Positions 1 through 8,099 of a stretch of 64,000 nt of DNA are shown here, piece by piece. The notes beneath the pieces were generated by a model. It searched no databases, had not been told where the DNA came from, and worked only from the letters and a program-made list of their open reading frames with translations. The DNA is taken from contig CBDAOL010000006.1 of NCBI GenBank assembly GCA_965198045.1, positions 62,001 through 126,000 of the forward strand, given 5' to 3'. Source of the stretch: CBDDEC01 sp965198045 (GTDB lineage: Bacteria > Chloroflexota > Dehalococcoidia > UBA2979). Each line of letters opens with the position of its first letter. Position 1 is the first letter of the stretch. The position numbers and the translations under genes are program-made.

Positions 1-636
1 GCGGATGATGCGCTCGACGGGCGCGATGTCACCCTGCTCGGCCGCCAGCCAGGGAGGTGTGGTCGGCAGCACGAACGAGACGGCGAGACCGATGTACGCG
101 GTGATCAGGATCGCCGCGACGAAGGCGGTGAGGGCGCCTCGGCGGTAGCGCCAGAGTGCGAGCGCCACGAGGTGCGGCGCAACGAAGTAGGTTCGATACA
201 CCGCCACCATCGTGACATCGAAGAAGCCGGTGCCGGCGACGTTGAACGCGGACTGCAGCTCCACGGTCGGGATCGCGCCAAAGACCGCAGCCTCGAGATC
301 GACGACGTAGTGCGTGCGTGCGGCGATGCCCGTGTCGTCCGCGATCGTTCGCAGCTGGGCAAACGCGATGAAGCCGATGACGTAGGTCGCCCAGAGACCG
401 GCATCGCCTCGACGCCTTGCGAGGTAGGCGATGGCGGCGAGGCTGGCGGCGAGCGCGCCCGCCGTGACCGGCCAGGAGTGGTTCGAGCGGACGATGGCGA
501 GCGATAGCACCAGCGCCGCGAGCGCGGCCAGGCCCACGCCGAAGATGGCGATTCGACGAGCGGCGAGGGCGGTGCCGGCCCAGGAGGGGGCCAGCGTCTG
601 CACACGAGCGTCGACGGCAGCCAGGATCCTCAACAT
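1..636 (-). CDS. PAP2_3-type membrane phosphatase/transferase, N-terminal part (runs off the left edge)
   Basis: An open frame of 212 codons reads leftward from an ATG at 636 and leaves the window, so the C-terminus is missing. It encodes a polytopic membrane protein with several hydrophobic segments (roughly residues 25-50, 85-100, 150-190). The stretch YRTYFVAPHLVALALWRYR, with His about residue 155, followed by a hydrophobic helix ending in PTTPPWL (about 191-197), is characteristic of the PAP2_3 branch of the PAP2/inositol-phosphorylceramide-synthase superfamily. Such proteins act on lipid phosphates or transfer lipid head groups in the membrane. The second catalytic His motif would lie beyond the edge, so activity cannot be judged. 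Confidence 0.72.
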   Translation of the reverse strand, partial: MLRILAAVDARVQTLAPSWAGTALAARRIAIFGVGLAALAALVLSLAIVRSNHSWPVTAGALAASLAAIAYLARRRGDAGLWATYVIGFIAFAQLRTIADDTGIAARTHYVVDLEAAVFGAIPTVELQSAFNVAGTGFFDVTMVAVYRTYFVAPHLVALALWRYRRGALTAFVAAILITAYIGLAVSFVLPTTPPWLAAEQGDIAPVERIIR

Positions 637-1130
637 TCGGCCTCGGTTCGCTCTCAAGCTTGCTGCCATCGGCCCTCGGCGCGAATCCGGCGGATCCCTG
701 ACGCGCGATCGGCGCTGGTTTCGCCTCGAATTGGGGCCAGAGTCACACGCCGAGGACGATCGCGCGACGGAATCACCTCACTCAGGCGCGGATCTCGACC
801 GCTGTCATGGCCGGGCGCGTAAGGACCGGGCGGCCTGTAGATTTGCGACTCTGACGGCGAACCCGCGAGTTATCGAGATTCCTGCCTCGAATGTGACCTG
901 CCTGATACGCGTCTGCCACGCTTGATCGCACTTGCTCAGGGCGTCGTCAGGAGAACCTGGGTTCGATCGCGCTGGTACGAGCTCGGATGAACCGAACGGC
1001 GGAGGGAATTTAGAGGAAGCCCTAATGACTTCTGATCCGCTCCATGGCCGATGCAGCCGACCTTTACTGAGCCCACCACTGCAGAAGTCAGCGGCGGGAA
1101 AGCTTGCTCGGTAGCAAGAAGGGGGCCTTC
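637..1130. other. Intergenic region upstream of the pilin gene
   Basis: About 490 bases between the divergent PAP2-like gene and the Flp pilin. I see no convincing coding frame. It must hold the pilin promoter, but I could not pick a clear -35/-10 pair. The only confident element is the purine-rich ribosome-binding site just before the pilin GTG, at about 1117-1125. Confidence 0.5.
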
Positions 1131-1328
1131 GTGCAGAAGCTCAACAACTACCTGATGGCGAAGTATGCGAAGTTCCAGGCTGAAGACGAGGGCCAGGGCG
1201 TGATCGAGTACGTCCTCGTGGCTGGTGTCATTTCGATGGCGCTGTTCGTGGCCTTCCAGACGACTGGCATCGCGGGCCAGATCACGACCACCGTTGGTGG
1301 CATCGTGTCGACCATGGCCGGCAGCTAA
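1131..1328 (+). CDS. Flp/Fap-type type IVb pilin
   Basis: Small prepilin of 65 residues. The leader is short and charged, followed by DEGQGVIEYVLVAGVIS. This fits the Flp processing site: cleavage after Gly leaves Gln at +1, Glu at +5 and Tyr at +6. A single hydrophobic helix follows, then a Thr/Gly-rich tail. Flp pilins are exported, trimmed by a prepilin peptidase and assembled into tight-adherence or competence-like pili. I chose the GTG at 1131 because a strong purine-rich Shine-Dalgarno lies 6-14 bases upstream and the product then starts VQKLNNYL as in relatives. A TTG at 1104 is possible but less likely. No tad assembly genes are nearby, and a terminator follows, so the gene is monocistronic. 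Confidence 0.9.
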   Translation: MQKLNNYLMAKYAKFQAEDEGQGVIEYVLVAGVISMALFVAFQTTGIAGQITTTVGGIVSTMAGS

Positions 1329-1385
1329 AAGCCGTACTTCACTCGCCGGGCTCGCCCGGCACACTCCTCCCAACAGAGGAGCACG

Positions 1386-1416
1386 AAACCGGCCTGCTTA
1401 CGCGGGCCGGTTTTTC
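1386..1416 (+). terminator. Rho-independent terminator after the pilin gene
   Basis: AAACCGGCC (1386-1394) pairs perfectly with GGCCGGTTT (1405-1413), with a 10-base loop and a short T run. Two weaker hairpins precede it (about 1344-1359 and 1365-1383). Position and T-tract fit termination of the pilin transcript. Confidence 0.85.
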
Positions 1417-1429
1417 GTTGCCCACAGCG

Positions 1430-2113
1430 CTAGCGACCGAACGCCACGAAGTTGACGCGCGAGACGTACTCACCGACCCCTCCCGCGTGTACGAACACCC
1501 CCGGCGCCATCCCTGCCTCGTGCCCCAGCAGCGATAGCACGAGGACCAGCGGGACGAAGCCCGCCGCCGTCGCCAGCGTCGCCGTGCGCACATCGATCAC
1601 CACCGTGGCCCGTAGCGCCGCGCGACTCGCGGCCGCCCAGCCCGCCAGCGCGATCACGCCTGCGCCGAGGCTGAGCGCCGGCAGAAACACCAGTACCGCC
1701 AGCCCCCACGGCGCCGAGGCGTAGGCCATCGTCCGCGCCAGCGCGCCGAACCCAACCTCGACGGCGTGCACCTGGCGCAGGTAGAGCGTCGACAGGTAGA
1801 CCCACGCCGCCCACAGCGCGATCACGAACGCTGAGCCGAGCAAGACCTCGCGCAGCAAGATGCGACCGATCGATAGGCCATCGAACTCGATCACCAGCCA
1901 CAGCCAGCCACCGAGGGCCGCCAGCAGCGTGCTCCCAACGAGGATCACCATCGGGACGAGCTGATCGTCGTCCGCCGCCACTTCGGTGTAGACCGACTCG
2001 TCGAAGGTGAGTACGCGCCACACCCGGTCGGTGAGGGCCGACGTATCGAGGGAGATGCCTCCCTCGGACGGATCGCTCGGGTCGGACTCGCCCGATGTCA
2101 GCTCGTCGGACAT
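1430..2113 (-). CDS. Yip1-family-like multi-spanning membrane protein
   Basis: 227-residue protein with an acidic, Ser-rich soluble N-terminus (about 1-45) and then five hydrophobic segments. The layout is that of Yip1/YIPF-like membrane proteins common in Actinobacteria and Chloroflexota, whose bacterial role is not settled. The ATG at 2113 is preferred over upstream starts because AGGAA sits at proper spacing and the upstream residues look non-coding. It lies downstream of the ABC/GerW group on the same strand, 135 bases after the gerW-like gene. The family assignment rests on overall topology and composition, so it is moderate. Confidence 0.62.
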   Translation of the reverse strand: MSDELTSGESDPSDPSEGGISLDTSALTDRVWRVLTFDESVYTEVAADDDQLVPMVILVGSTLLAALGGWLWLVIEFDGLSIGRILLREVLLGSAFVIALWAAWVYLSTLYLRQVHAVEVGFGALARTMAYASAPWGLAVLVFLPALSLGAGVIALAGWAAASRAALRATVVIDVRTATLATAAGFVPLVLVLSLLGHEAGMAPGVFVHAGGVGEYVSRVNFVAFGR

Positions 2114-2248
2114 GGCACCGTTCCTCTCTCCGCGTGTGGACGCCCTGCACTCGGTGTGCGGCGAGTATGCGAGGTGAGTGCCTCGCTGGGGTGGCAAGAA
2201 GCAGGCCGAGAGCGCGAGAATCCTGAGACTCGCGAAGCTTTGCGCGGC

Positions 2249-2623
2249 CTATCCGCGGATTAGTTTGATCATCATGTTTGAGACGAGCGCGATGGCCGTT
2301 CCGCCGAGCGTGATCCCGGCGAGGGCGATCGAGGTGTGATCCTGGATGGGAATCACCTGCACGCCGTCGGGTGAGACCTCGATCACCGCGATCGCGCGAG
2401 AGCTGCTGCCCCCGCCGCCACCACCCCCGCCGCCGAGGGAGAACGAGCCCGCCTCGGTCGGGCGTTCGCCACCGTTGCCGTAGCCGAAGCCCATGCCGTA
2501 GTTCACCTGCGCCACCGGAATGGCGGTGCGGTCGCCGCTCGTGACGGGTTCGCCGAAGCAGGCCGCGGCGTTCGCACGCTCCGGGATCTGACTGAGCTCG
2601 CGGAATCGATCTTCCTGCGTCAT
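2249..2623 (-). CDS. GerW/YtfJ-family protein
   Basis: 124 residues. The order of elements is that of the GerW (Spore_YtfJ) family: an N-terminal helix, the motif ACFGEPVTSGDRTAIPVAQV, a GMGFGYGNGG segment, a glycine run, then SSSRAIAVIEVSPDGVQVIPI and a C-terminal hydrophobic segment. In Bacillus YtfJ is needed for spore germination, but the family is widespread in non-sporulating Actinobacteria and Chloroflexota, where its role is unknown. A good AGGAGG lies just before the ATG at 2623. It follows the ABC operon by 33 bases and is probably co-transcribed with it. Confidence 0.85.
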   Translation of the reverse strand: MTQEDRFRELSQIPERANAAACFGEPVTSGDRTAIPVAQVNYGMGFGYGNGGERPTEAGSFSLGGGGGGGGGSSSRAIAVIEVSPDGVQVIPIQDHTSIALAGITLGGTAIALVSNMMIKLIRG

Positions 2624-2656
2624 CGCCGCCTCCTTGTAGCTCCATCCCGTGCCGGC

Positions 2657-2986
2657 TCAGTATGCGCGCAGCCGCCGTGCGATCCAAAGGATCATCGTCG
2701 AGGCGAGCCAGAGTGCCGCCATGCGCTGCACGAGTTGCACGCGCGGCGCCGGTACGTGCGGAATCGCGACGCGCTCGATCTGGCCGCCCTCCGCGAGGTG
2801 GTCGCGCACCTCAACGCTCACGGGTCGGGCCTCGCCGAGCTCTATGCGCAGCGCGCGACGGCTGCCGAAGGCGATGCGGAGGCGACGACGGCGCACGATC
2901 GCGGTCACATCGCGGCCGTGGAAGCGCCCAAGTCCGTGTCGATCCAGCTCCGACTCGTAGAACCCGCCCGCGGCGTTGGAGGTCAC
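2657..2986 (-). CDS. Uncharacterised single-span membrane protein, third gene of the ABC operon
   Basis: 109 residues that I do not recognise. The N-terminal ~80 residues are Arg-rich and soluble, and one hydrophobic helix (about 90-103) ends in a basic tail, so it is probably membrane-anchored at its C-terminus. The GTG start at 2986 overlaps the TGA of the upstream permease by four bases, which implies translational coupling. It may be an accessory subunit of the transporter, but that is inference from position only. Confidence 0.6.
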   Translation of the reverse strand: MTSNAAGGFYESELDRHGLGRFHGRDVTAIVRRRRLRIAFGSRRALRIELGEARPVSVEVRDHLAEGGQIERVAIPHVPAPRVQLVQRMAALWLASTMILWIARRLRAY

Positions 2987-3699
2987 AAGTCCCGCCCTCG
3001 GTAACGCCAGAACGTCGCGAGGAGGATCAGCAGCCCACCAGCGCCGTAGATGGCAGCCGCCGAGAGGGCACGCGATGCGCCCGCGTCCCCGCGCATGACC
3101 TCGGCGAGGGTACCGAGCAGCTCAACGGGGCTCAGCCAGCCGCGTCCGAAGACCTCGGACACCAGCGCCACTGCAGCGGCCGCGACGAACACGCCGAGAA
3201 CCGCGATCGGCACGCGCTCGACAACCACCGAAAGCGCGAGGCCGGCGGTGGTGAGCAGCCAGAGCAGAGCGGCGACGACTACCAGGCCCGCCACGACGCC
3301 CGTCGTCGAGGTGTCGGCGACGCCGTAGCGTGCGATCAGCGCGGCGGCCGGCACGGCCACCAGGGCATAGCCCAGGAGCACCGCAGCGACCCGGGCGGTT
3401 GTCTTCGCCGCGAGATAGACCTCACGCGTCACGGCACGGGAGAGCATCGTGTCCGCGGCCACCCGGGCCTCGGCGTTGATGGCGGCGCCGGCGATCACGG
3501 CGACGGCGGCCACCGACAGCGGCAGCAACACCCAGCTGAGGTAGGCGGCAAGCGTCTCCGACGCCAGCTCATCCTGTGTGCTGGCGACGACGACGAGGTA
3601 GAGCGCGGGCGCAGCCAGCAGCACCAGCCAGAGGTGAAGGAGCCGCGCGTGGCGCAGGGCACTGGCGTCGTAACGCAGGATCGCGAAGTAGGCGGTCAC
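2983..3699 (-). CDS. ABC transporter permease (ABC-2-like)
   Basis: 238 residues with six predicted membrane segments and almost no long soluble loop, as expected for an ABC-2-type export permease. It opens with MTAYFAILRYDASALRHARL, a typical cytoplasmic N-terminus. Its GTG start shares one base with the TAG of the ATPase gene (TAGTG), so the two are translationally coupled, and its own stop overlaps the next gene. The substrate cannot be inferred. Function as a pump is uncertain because the partner ATPase lacks several catalytic motifs. Confidence 0.75.
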   Translation of the reverse strand: MTAYFAILRYDASALRHARLLHLWLVLLAAPALYLVVVASTQDELASETLAAYLSWVLLPLSVAAVAVIAGAAINAEARVAADTMLSRAVTREVYLAAKTTARVAAVLLGYALVAVPAAALIARYGVADTSTTGVVAGLVVVAALLWLLTTAGLALSVVVERVPIAVLGVFVAAAAVALVSEVFGRGWLSPVELLGTLAEVMRGDAGASRALSAAAIYGAGGLLILLATFWRYRGRDL

Positions 3700-4706
3700 T
3701 AGTCGTCCCCCGCCTCGGCCAGGTCACGCCTCGACTCGCGCGGCTCGACGGGGTCCTCGACGTGCTCCTCCGTCTGCGAGGCGGCCCAGGCGGCAGCGCG
3801 CAGCGAGCCGTCGCGGCGGTCCGCTTCGAGCCGGTCGAGGTACGCGGCGGTCAGGTCGCGCCCGCCGGCATCGACGTGGACCAGTTCGACACCGGTGCGA
3901 TCAGCCGCCTCGACGACGGCGCGCAGATACTCGGCCTGGGTGCGCGGTCCGAGACCCGTGATCGCGAACTCGACGCCATCGCGCTCGATGCGGATCGCGT
4001 CCGGCTCCTCGATCGCGGCGAGCGCGCGCTCGAACGCGGCGACATGCCCGTCCACCTCGACGCGGATCGAGGTCTGGCGGGCGAGCCCACGCAGCTCAGC
4101 GGCCGGGCCCTGGTAGACCACGCGACCCGCGTTGAGCACCGCGATATCGCTGCATATGCGCTCGAGCTCGTCGAGGCGGCGACTGGCGACGACGATGGTG
4201 CGGTCGGGTCCCGCCAGCACGCGAATGAGCTCGATGATCGCCTGCGCGGCGGTCGGCGCGAGACCCTCGGACGGCGCATCGAGCAGCAGGATCTCGGGAT
4301 CGCTCATCAGCGCGGCAGCGATCGCCACCCGCGTGCGTGCGGCCACGTCGAGGCGCGCGAGGCGATGGCGCGCGTCGCGGCGGGAGAGCCCGGCGAGTTC
4401 GCCGCTGAACTCGAGGAAGCGCGCGACGCTGAGGCGCTCCGGCAAGGCGGCGTTGGTCGCAACGAAGCCGACGCGACGCCGCAGATCGGCGCGGCGCGCG
4501 GGCATCGGCTCTCCGAGCACGAGCAACGTGCCGTCCGAATGCTCGCGCAGGCCGACGATCGTGCGCAGCAGCGCGGTCTTGCCGGCGCCGGCGGGACCGG
4601 CGAGGCCGAACACGGCGCCCTTTTCGACCGTCAGATCGATCCCGTTGAGGACCAGCACATCCTCGGCGGTGAGGCTCGTGAGATCGGTGGCACGGACGAC
4701 GTGCAT
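3699..4706 (-). CDS. ABC transporter ATP-binding protein with degenerate catalytic motifs
   Basis: 335 residues. The nucleotide-binding domain spans about 1-205 and a C-terminal extension rich in charged residues follows. Walker A is intact (GPAGAGKTALL). The other motifs are unusual. The Q-loop region reads GFVATNAAL with no Gln. The signature region (LDVAARTRVAIAAAL) has no LSGGQ. Walker B is followed by Ala instead of the catalytic Glu (ILLLDAPSEGL). The switch position reads VVASRRLDEL instead of Ser/Thr-His. The fold is clearly that of a drug- or Nod-type exporter ATPase, but hydrolysis would be weak or absent unless paired. I chose the ATG at 4706 since the domain begins directly after it and the upstream residues look non-coding. 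Confidence 0.82.
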   Translation of the reverse strand: MHVVRATDLTSLTAEDVLVLNGIDLTVEKGAVFGLAGPAGAGKTALLRTIVGLREHSDGTLLVLGEPMPARRADLRRRVGFVATNAALPERLSVARFLEFSGELAGLSRRDARHRLARLDVAARTRVAIAAALMSDPEILLLDAPSEGLAPTAAQAIIELIRVLAGPDRTIVVASRRLDELERICSDIAVLNAGRVVYQGPAAELRGLARQTSIRVEVDGHVAAFERALAAIEEPDAIRIERDGVEFAITGLGPRTQAEYLRAVVEAADRTGVELVHVDAGGRDLTAAYLDRLEADRRDGSLRAAAWAASQTEEHVEDPVEPRESRRDLAEAGDD

Positions 4707-4876
4707 CGCGGTCGTTTCTCTCGTGGAGTGGCGTGGCGTGCGGGAACGTCGCGCTCGGGTCGGCCGCGGGATGATAGCAGCGCCTCCACCCGGCGCGCAG
4801 CCGTCAGAATCGCGCAGATTCGAGGCGTACGGACCGCCTCGGTGGTTGGGGGCTGCCGCTCGACGCCCAGTCTTCC

Positions 4877-4882
4877 TACACT
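4877..4882 (+). promoter_or_regulatory. -10 box of a likely leaderless promoter
   Basis: TACACT sits six bases before the ATG of the response-regulator gene, and no Shine-Dalgarno is present. The same geometry recurs before other genes in this window, so the transcript probably starts at the A of ATG. I found no good -35 box. Confidence 0.5.
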
Positions 4883-4888
4883 CCACGC

Positions 4889-5575
4889 ATGCAGCGGGTG
4901 CTCATGCTCTCAGCCGATCCGGCACAGATCGCGGTCGCCGAGGCGGCGATGCGACGAGATGGCCGCGCCTTACGCGCTGAATCCAGTGCGGAGGGCTGCC
5001 TGATCGCGGTGCGTGAGTGGCGGCCGGAGCTGCTGATCCTCGACCTCGGCGTGGGCCTCAGCGGGGGCGGCCTGGCCGCCCTGCTGCGCGATCCCGCGCT
5101 CTCCGAGTCGGTCGCCGTGATCGCGCTTGCCGAGCACGAGCAACTGCGCGAGGTCGGCGCCGGCATCGCCATCGCCATCGCCGACTTCATCATGGTGCCC
5201 ATCGACGAAGAGGAGCTGCGCACGCGCGTCTCGCGCGCGCTCTGGGCGCGCACCGGCGCCGACGATGGCCACCTGCTGCGCCGAGGCACGCTCGTGATCG
5301 ATCTCGAGCGCTACACCGTGACGGTGGACGGCGCGGTCGTCGACCTGACGTTCAAGGAGTACGAGCTGCTGCGCTTCCTCGCATCGAACCCAGGCAAACC
5401 GTTCACGCGCGAGGCGCTGCTGAACCAGGTGTGGGGTTACGACTACTACGGCGGCTCGCGCACCGTGGACGTCCACGTGCGCCGCATCCGCGCCAAGATC
5501 GAGCGCCACGAGACGTTCGTCGAGACCGTACGGAACGTGGGCTATCGGTTCGCGGACGAACCCCGGGGCAGCTAG
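4889..5575 (+). CDS. OmpR/PhoB-family regulator with an atypical receiver domain
   Basis: 228 residues: a receiver-like domain (about 1-118) and a winged-helix DNA-binding domain (about 130-225, ending in RTVDVHVRRIRAKIE and VRNVGYRF). The phospho-acceptor Asp is kept in LLILDLG, but the usual Thr/Ser (VIALAEHEQ) and the invariant Lys (DFIMVPIDEEE) are replaced. The receiver is thus of the phosphorylation-independent type also seen in orphan regulators such as actinobacterial GlnR. No histidine kinase is adjacent. It sits beside amtB, glnB and glnA, whose promoters carry 11-bp-phased repeats suited to OmpR-type dimers, so it is a candidate nitrogen regulator. That role is inferred. Confidence 0.85.
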   Translation: MQRVLMLSADPAQIAVAEAAMRRDGRALRAESSAEGCLIAVREWRPELLILDLGVGLSGGGLAALLRDPALSESVAVIALAEHEQLREVGAGIAIAIADFIMVPIDEEELRTRVSRALWARTGADDGHLLRRGTLVIDLERYTVTVDGAVVDLTFKEYELLRFLASNPGKPFTREALLNQVWGYDYYGGSRTVDVHVRRIRAKIERHETFVETVRNVGYRFADEPRGS

Positions 5576-5983
5576 CGAGTAATCGGCTATCGGCTCAGTG
5601 AGGCGGTAGCCGACGCGGTGGACGGCGCGGATGTAGTCCGCGCCCGCCGGGCCCAGCTTCGAGCGCAGCCGGGAGATCGTGACGGCGACGCGACGCCGCG
5701 CGCGTGCCGGAACGTTGCCCCAGAGCTCCTCGGCGAGCTCGTCCGGGCTGATCACGCGCCCGTCGCGGCGGGCCAGGGCCCAGAGCGCCTGGAACTCCGT
5801 GTACGTCAGCTCCAGCGGGGTGTCGTGCAAGGTGACCGTGTAGCGCTCGAGGTCGATCGAGAGGTCACCTACGGCCACCGCGGCCGCCGCGACGATGTCA
5901 GAGTCGAACGGCCGGGCGCCGTTGGGCGCCCGACCGTCCACTCCGTGCTCTCCAGCCGCAGACCGCGGCTCAGAGCGCTGCAT
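4970..5983 (-). CDS. Winged-helix (Trans_reg_C) regulator; frame runs on antisense to the neighbouring gene
   Basis: The ATG at 5983 starts three bases after the glnB stop (TAGCCATG). Residues ~35-135 form an OmpR-type winged helix without a receiver: LTYTEFQALWALARRDG, DELAEELWG, RRRVAVTISRLRSKLG, IRAVHRVGYRLTEPI. The domain ends at about 5578, exactly where the convergent response regulator gene stops. No stop codon occurs there, and the frame continues about 600 bases antisense to that gene to 4970. The extra ~200 residues have the Arg/His/Asp/Gly composition of a shadow frame. Only 5578-5983 is well supported. The stop codon may have been lost, or the long antisense tail may be real. Likely co-transcribed with amtB and glnB. 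Confidence 0.6.
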   Translation of the reverse strand: MQRSEPRSAAGEHGVDGRAPNGARPFDSDIVAAAAVAVGDLSIDLERYTVTLHDTPLELTYTEFQALWALARRDGRVISPDELAEELWGNVPARARRRVAVTISRLRSKLGPAGADYIRAVHRVGYRLTEPIADYSLAAPGFVREPIAHVPYGLDERLVALDLGADAAHVDVHGARAAVVVVTPHLVQQRLARERFAWVRCEEAQQLVLLERQVDDRAVHRHGVALEIDHERASAQQVAIVGAGARPERARDARAQLLFVDGHHDEVGDGDGDAGADLAQLLVLGKRDHGDRLGERGIAQQGGQAAPAEAHAEVEDQQLRPPLTHRDQAALRTGFSA

Positions 5984-5985
5984 GG

Positions 5986-6324
5986 CTAGATCGCATCCTC
6001 GTTGGTGTCGCCGGTGCGGATGCGAACCGCCCTGGCGACGGGTGTGACGAAGATCTTGCCGTCTCCCACCTCGCCGGTGCGGGCCGCCTCGACGATGCGG
6101 TCGATGATGCTGTCGACCTCGGTGTCGCGCACGACGAGCTCGATCTTCACCTTCGTCAGGTACTCGACGGAGAACGACTGGCCGCGCCACTGCTCAGTGA
6201 TGCCGCGCTGTGTGCCGTGTCCGCGCACCTCCGTGAGGGTCATGCCGCCGTGGTCGAGTTCTTCGAGCGCCGTCTTGACGATCTGGAGCTTCTCCGGGCG
6301 GATGATCGCTTCGATGCGTTGCAT
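5986..6324 (-). CDS. glnB: Nitrogen regulatory protein P-II
   Basis: 112 residues matching the full PII length: MQRIEAIIRPEKLQIVKTAL at the start, the T-loop region GHGTQRGITEQWRG, then KVKIELVV and the C-terminal GDGKIFV motif. PII trimers sense 2-oxoglutarate and ATP/ADP and gate AmtB. The T-loop residue matching Tyr51 of the enterobacterial protein is Phe here (GQSFSVEYLTK), so uridylylation or adenylylation at that site is not possible. The gene lies 24 bases downstream of amtB on the same strand, the classical amtB-glnK pairing, so glnK is an equally fitting name. Confidence 0.95.
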   Translation of the reverse strand: MQRIEAIIRPEKLQIVKTALEELDHGGMTLTEVRGHGTQRGITEQWRGQSFSVEYLTKVKIELVVRDTEVDSIIDRIVEAARTGEVGDGKIFVTPVARAVRIRTGDTNEDAI

Positions 6325-6348
6325 GTTGTGTCCTTTCTCGACCTCCGG

Positions 6349-7851
6349 TTATGCGCCCGCGTTGCCGGCTTCGCCATCGGCGCCGCCGGCTGCATCGCTG
6401 GTCACCAGTGCCGGGCCCGTGTGGAGCCCGAACGGGTCGCGGCCACCGGTGAATTCGGGGTACGCCTCGAGTCCATGCTCGCCGACGTCGAGTCCCGACT
6501 CCTCCTCGGCCTCGCTGACACGCAAGCCGATCGTGTACTTGATGGCCCCGAACAGGATGACTGATGTCACCACGGTCCAGACAGCCACCGACAGCACGCC
6601 GATGAACTGGTAGCCGAGCTGCTCGAACCCGCCGCCGTAGAACAGGCCGTAGGCCTCCGATGCGGCGTAGTTGGGCCCGAGGAACGACTGGCTGGTGAAC
6701 AGGCCGACGGCCAGGGTGCCCCAGATGCCGTTGAACAGGTGCACCGGAACTGCGCCCACCGGGTCGTCGATGCGCAGCCTGTCGAGGAGCAGCACGCCGT
6801 AGACGATGATGACGCCGGCGACGATGCCGATGATCAGCGCGCCGAGCGGCTCGACGGTGGCCGTGCCGGCGGTGATGCCGACCAGACCGCCGAGGATGCC
6901 GTTCAGCGTCAGGCTGAGGTCCGACTTGCCGGTCCGCAGCCACGTCACGAACATCGCCGTCGCGCCTCCGGCGCCGGCTGCGATGGTCGTGGTCATGGCG
7001 ACGCGAGCCGCCAGTGCGGCGAAGCCGCCGCTGAGGCCGAGCGTGGATCCCGCGTTGAACCCGTACCAGCCGATCCACAGGATCAGCACGCCAAGCATGG
7101 CGAGCGGCATCGAGTGACCGAGGATCGGGTTCACGGAGCCATCAGCGTTGAACTTGCCTCGACGGGCGCCGACAAAGATCGCGCCGACGAGGGCGGCCCA
7201 GCCGCCGACGGAGTGCACGACGGTCGACCCGGCGAAGTCCATGAAGCCGTTGTCGCCGAACTCGATGTCGCCCGCGTAGGCGGAGAGGAAGCCATCGCCC
7301 CAGGCCCAGTGCGTGACGACGGGGTAGATCACCGCAGTGATCACGACCGTGTACGCCAGGTAGGCGGTGAACCTCGTGCGTTCCGCCATCGCGCCCGAGA
7401 CGATCGTCGCCGCGGTGGCGGCGAAGGCGAACTGGAAGTACCAGGTCGCGTAATCGAAGTCGACGCCGCCGGGGAAGAAGTCCCCACCGCCGAAGAACTT
7501 GATGTCGATGAACTCGGTCGTCCCGTACGCCAGCCCGAAGCCGACCGCCCAGTAGGCGATCGCGCCCAGCGAGACGTCCAGGATGTTCTTCATCAGGATG
7601 TTCGTGACGTTCTTCGAGCGGATGAAGCCCGCCTCGACGAGCGCGAAGCCCGCCTGCATGAACAGCACGAGCGTGCCGGCGATCAGCAACCAGGCGATGT
7701 CGATAGCCGCGGTGAGGTCTGCGATCGCCGCTGCGACCTCGTCGGCTTCCTGCGCGCCGGCCACGCCGGTGCCAGCCGCGAGGGCGACGAGCCCTCCGAG
7801 GCCGGCAGCCGCGGCGAAGCGGCTTGCTCGTCGTTTTGTGAGTTGTGGCAA
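6349..7851 (-). CDS. amtB: Ammonium transporter (Amt family)
   Basis: 500 residues: an N-terminal signal-like segment ending near AGAQEADE, then eleven predicted membrane helices. Family motifs are all present: FMQAGFALVEAGF, DFAGSTVVHSVGG (first pore His and the conserved Asp), LTLNGILGGLVGITAG, and PVHLFNGIWGTLAVGLF (second pore His). The C-terminal cytosolic tail is long and acidic and may bind PII. It conducts NH4+/NH3 across the cytoplasmic membrane. It heads an operon with glnB and a winged-helix gene, and the promoter region faces glnA and carries phased repeats. Confidence 0.97.
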   Translation of the reverse strand: MPQLTKRRASRFAAAAGLGGLVALAAGTGVAGAQEADEVAAAIADLTAAIDIAWLLIAGTLVLFMQAGFALVEAGFIRSKNVTNILMKNILDVSLGAIAYWAVGFGLAYGTTEFIDIKFFGGGDFFPGGVDFDYATWYFQFAFAATAATIVSGAMAERTRFTAYLAYTVVITAVIYPVVTHWAWGDGFLSAYAGDIEFGDNGFMDFAGSTVVHSVGGWAALVGAIFVGARRGKFNADGSVNPILGHSMPLAMLGVLILWIGWYGFNAGSTLGLSGGFAALAARVAMTTTIAAGAGGATAMFVTWLRTGKSDLSLTLNGILGGLVGITAGTATVEPLGALIIGIVAGVIIVYGVLLLDRLRIDDPVGAVPVHLFNGIWGTLAVGLFTSQSFLGPNYAASEAYGLFYGGGFEQLGYQFIGVLSVAVWTVVTSVILFGAIKYTIGLRVSEAEEESGLDVGEHGLEAYPEFTGGRDPFGLHTGPALVTSDAAGGADGEAGNAGA

Positions 7852-7905
7852 TGCACGGACCTTTCTTGGCGCAAGCTGTACTGGTAGCCAGTCTCTTGCC
7901 TGTCC

Positions 7906-7954
7906 GTTTCGCCTCGGCGTCGCGCGGGTGAAGGCTGCGTGTCACAGGCGTTTC
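7906..7954 (-). promoter_or_regulatory. Phased GAAAC-like operator upstream of amtB
   Basis: On the amtB strand five pentamers recur exactly every 11 bases: GAAAC, GACAC, TTCAC, GACGC, GAAAC. An array of half-sites one helical turn apart is how OmpR-type regulators bind, and alternating GTNAC/GAAAC half-sites define the actinobacterial GlnR box. It ends 55 bases upstream of the amtB ATG. Confidence 0.5.
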
Positions 7955-8099
7955 GCCCGTGTGAACGCCGGGTCTCCGCGCGCGCTGCAGATCCGGGCAT
8001 TGCAACCTCACGTGGGGCTGCTTCTTCATGGGCATGAAGCATCTCGCCGAGGGCGGTGAGGGTCGCCCAGCCTTCGGGAACCTCGGCCCCAACTAACCC

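Noticed and set aside
637..1130. c-di-GMP riboswitch before the pilin gene
   Set aside because: The conserved GEMM bases are absent.
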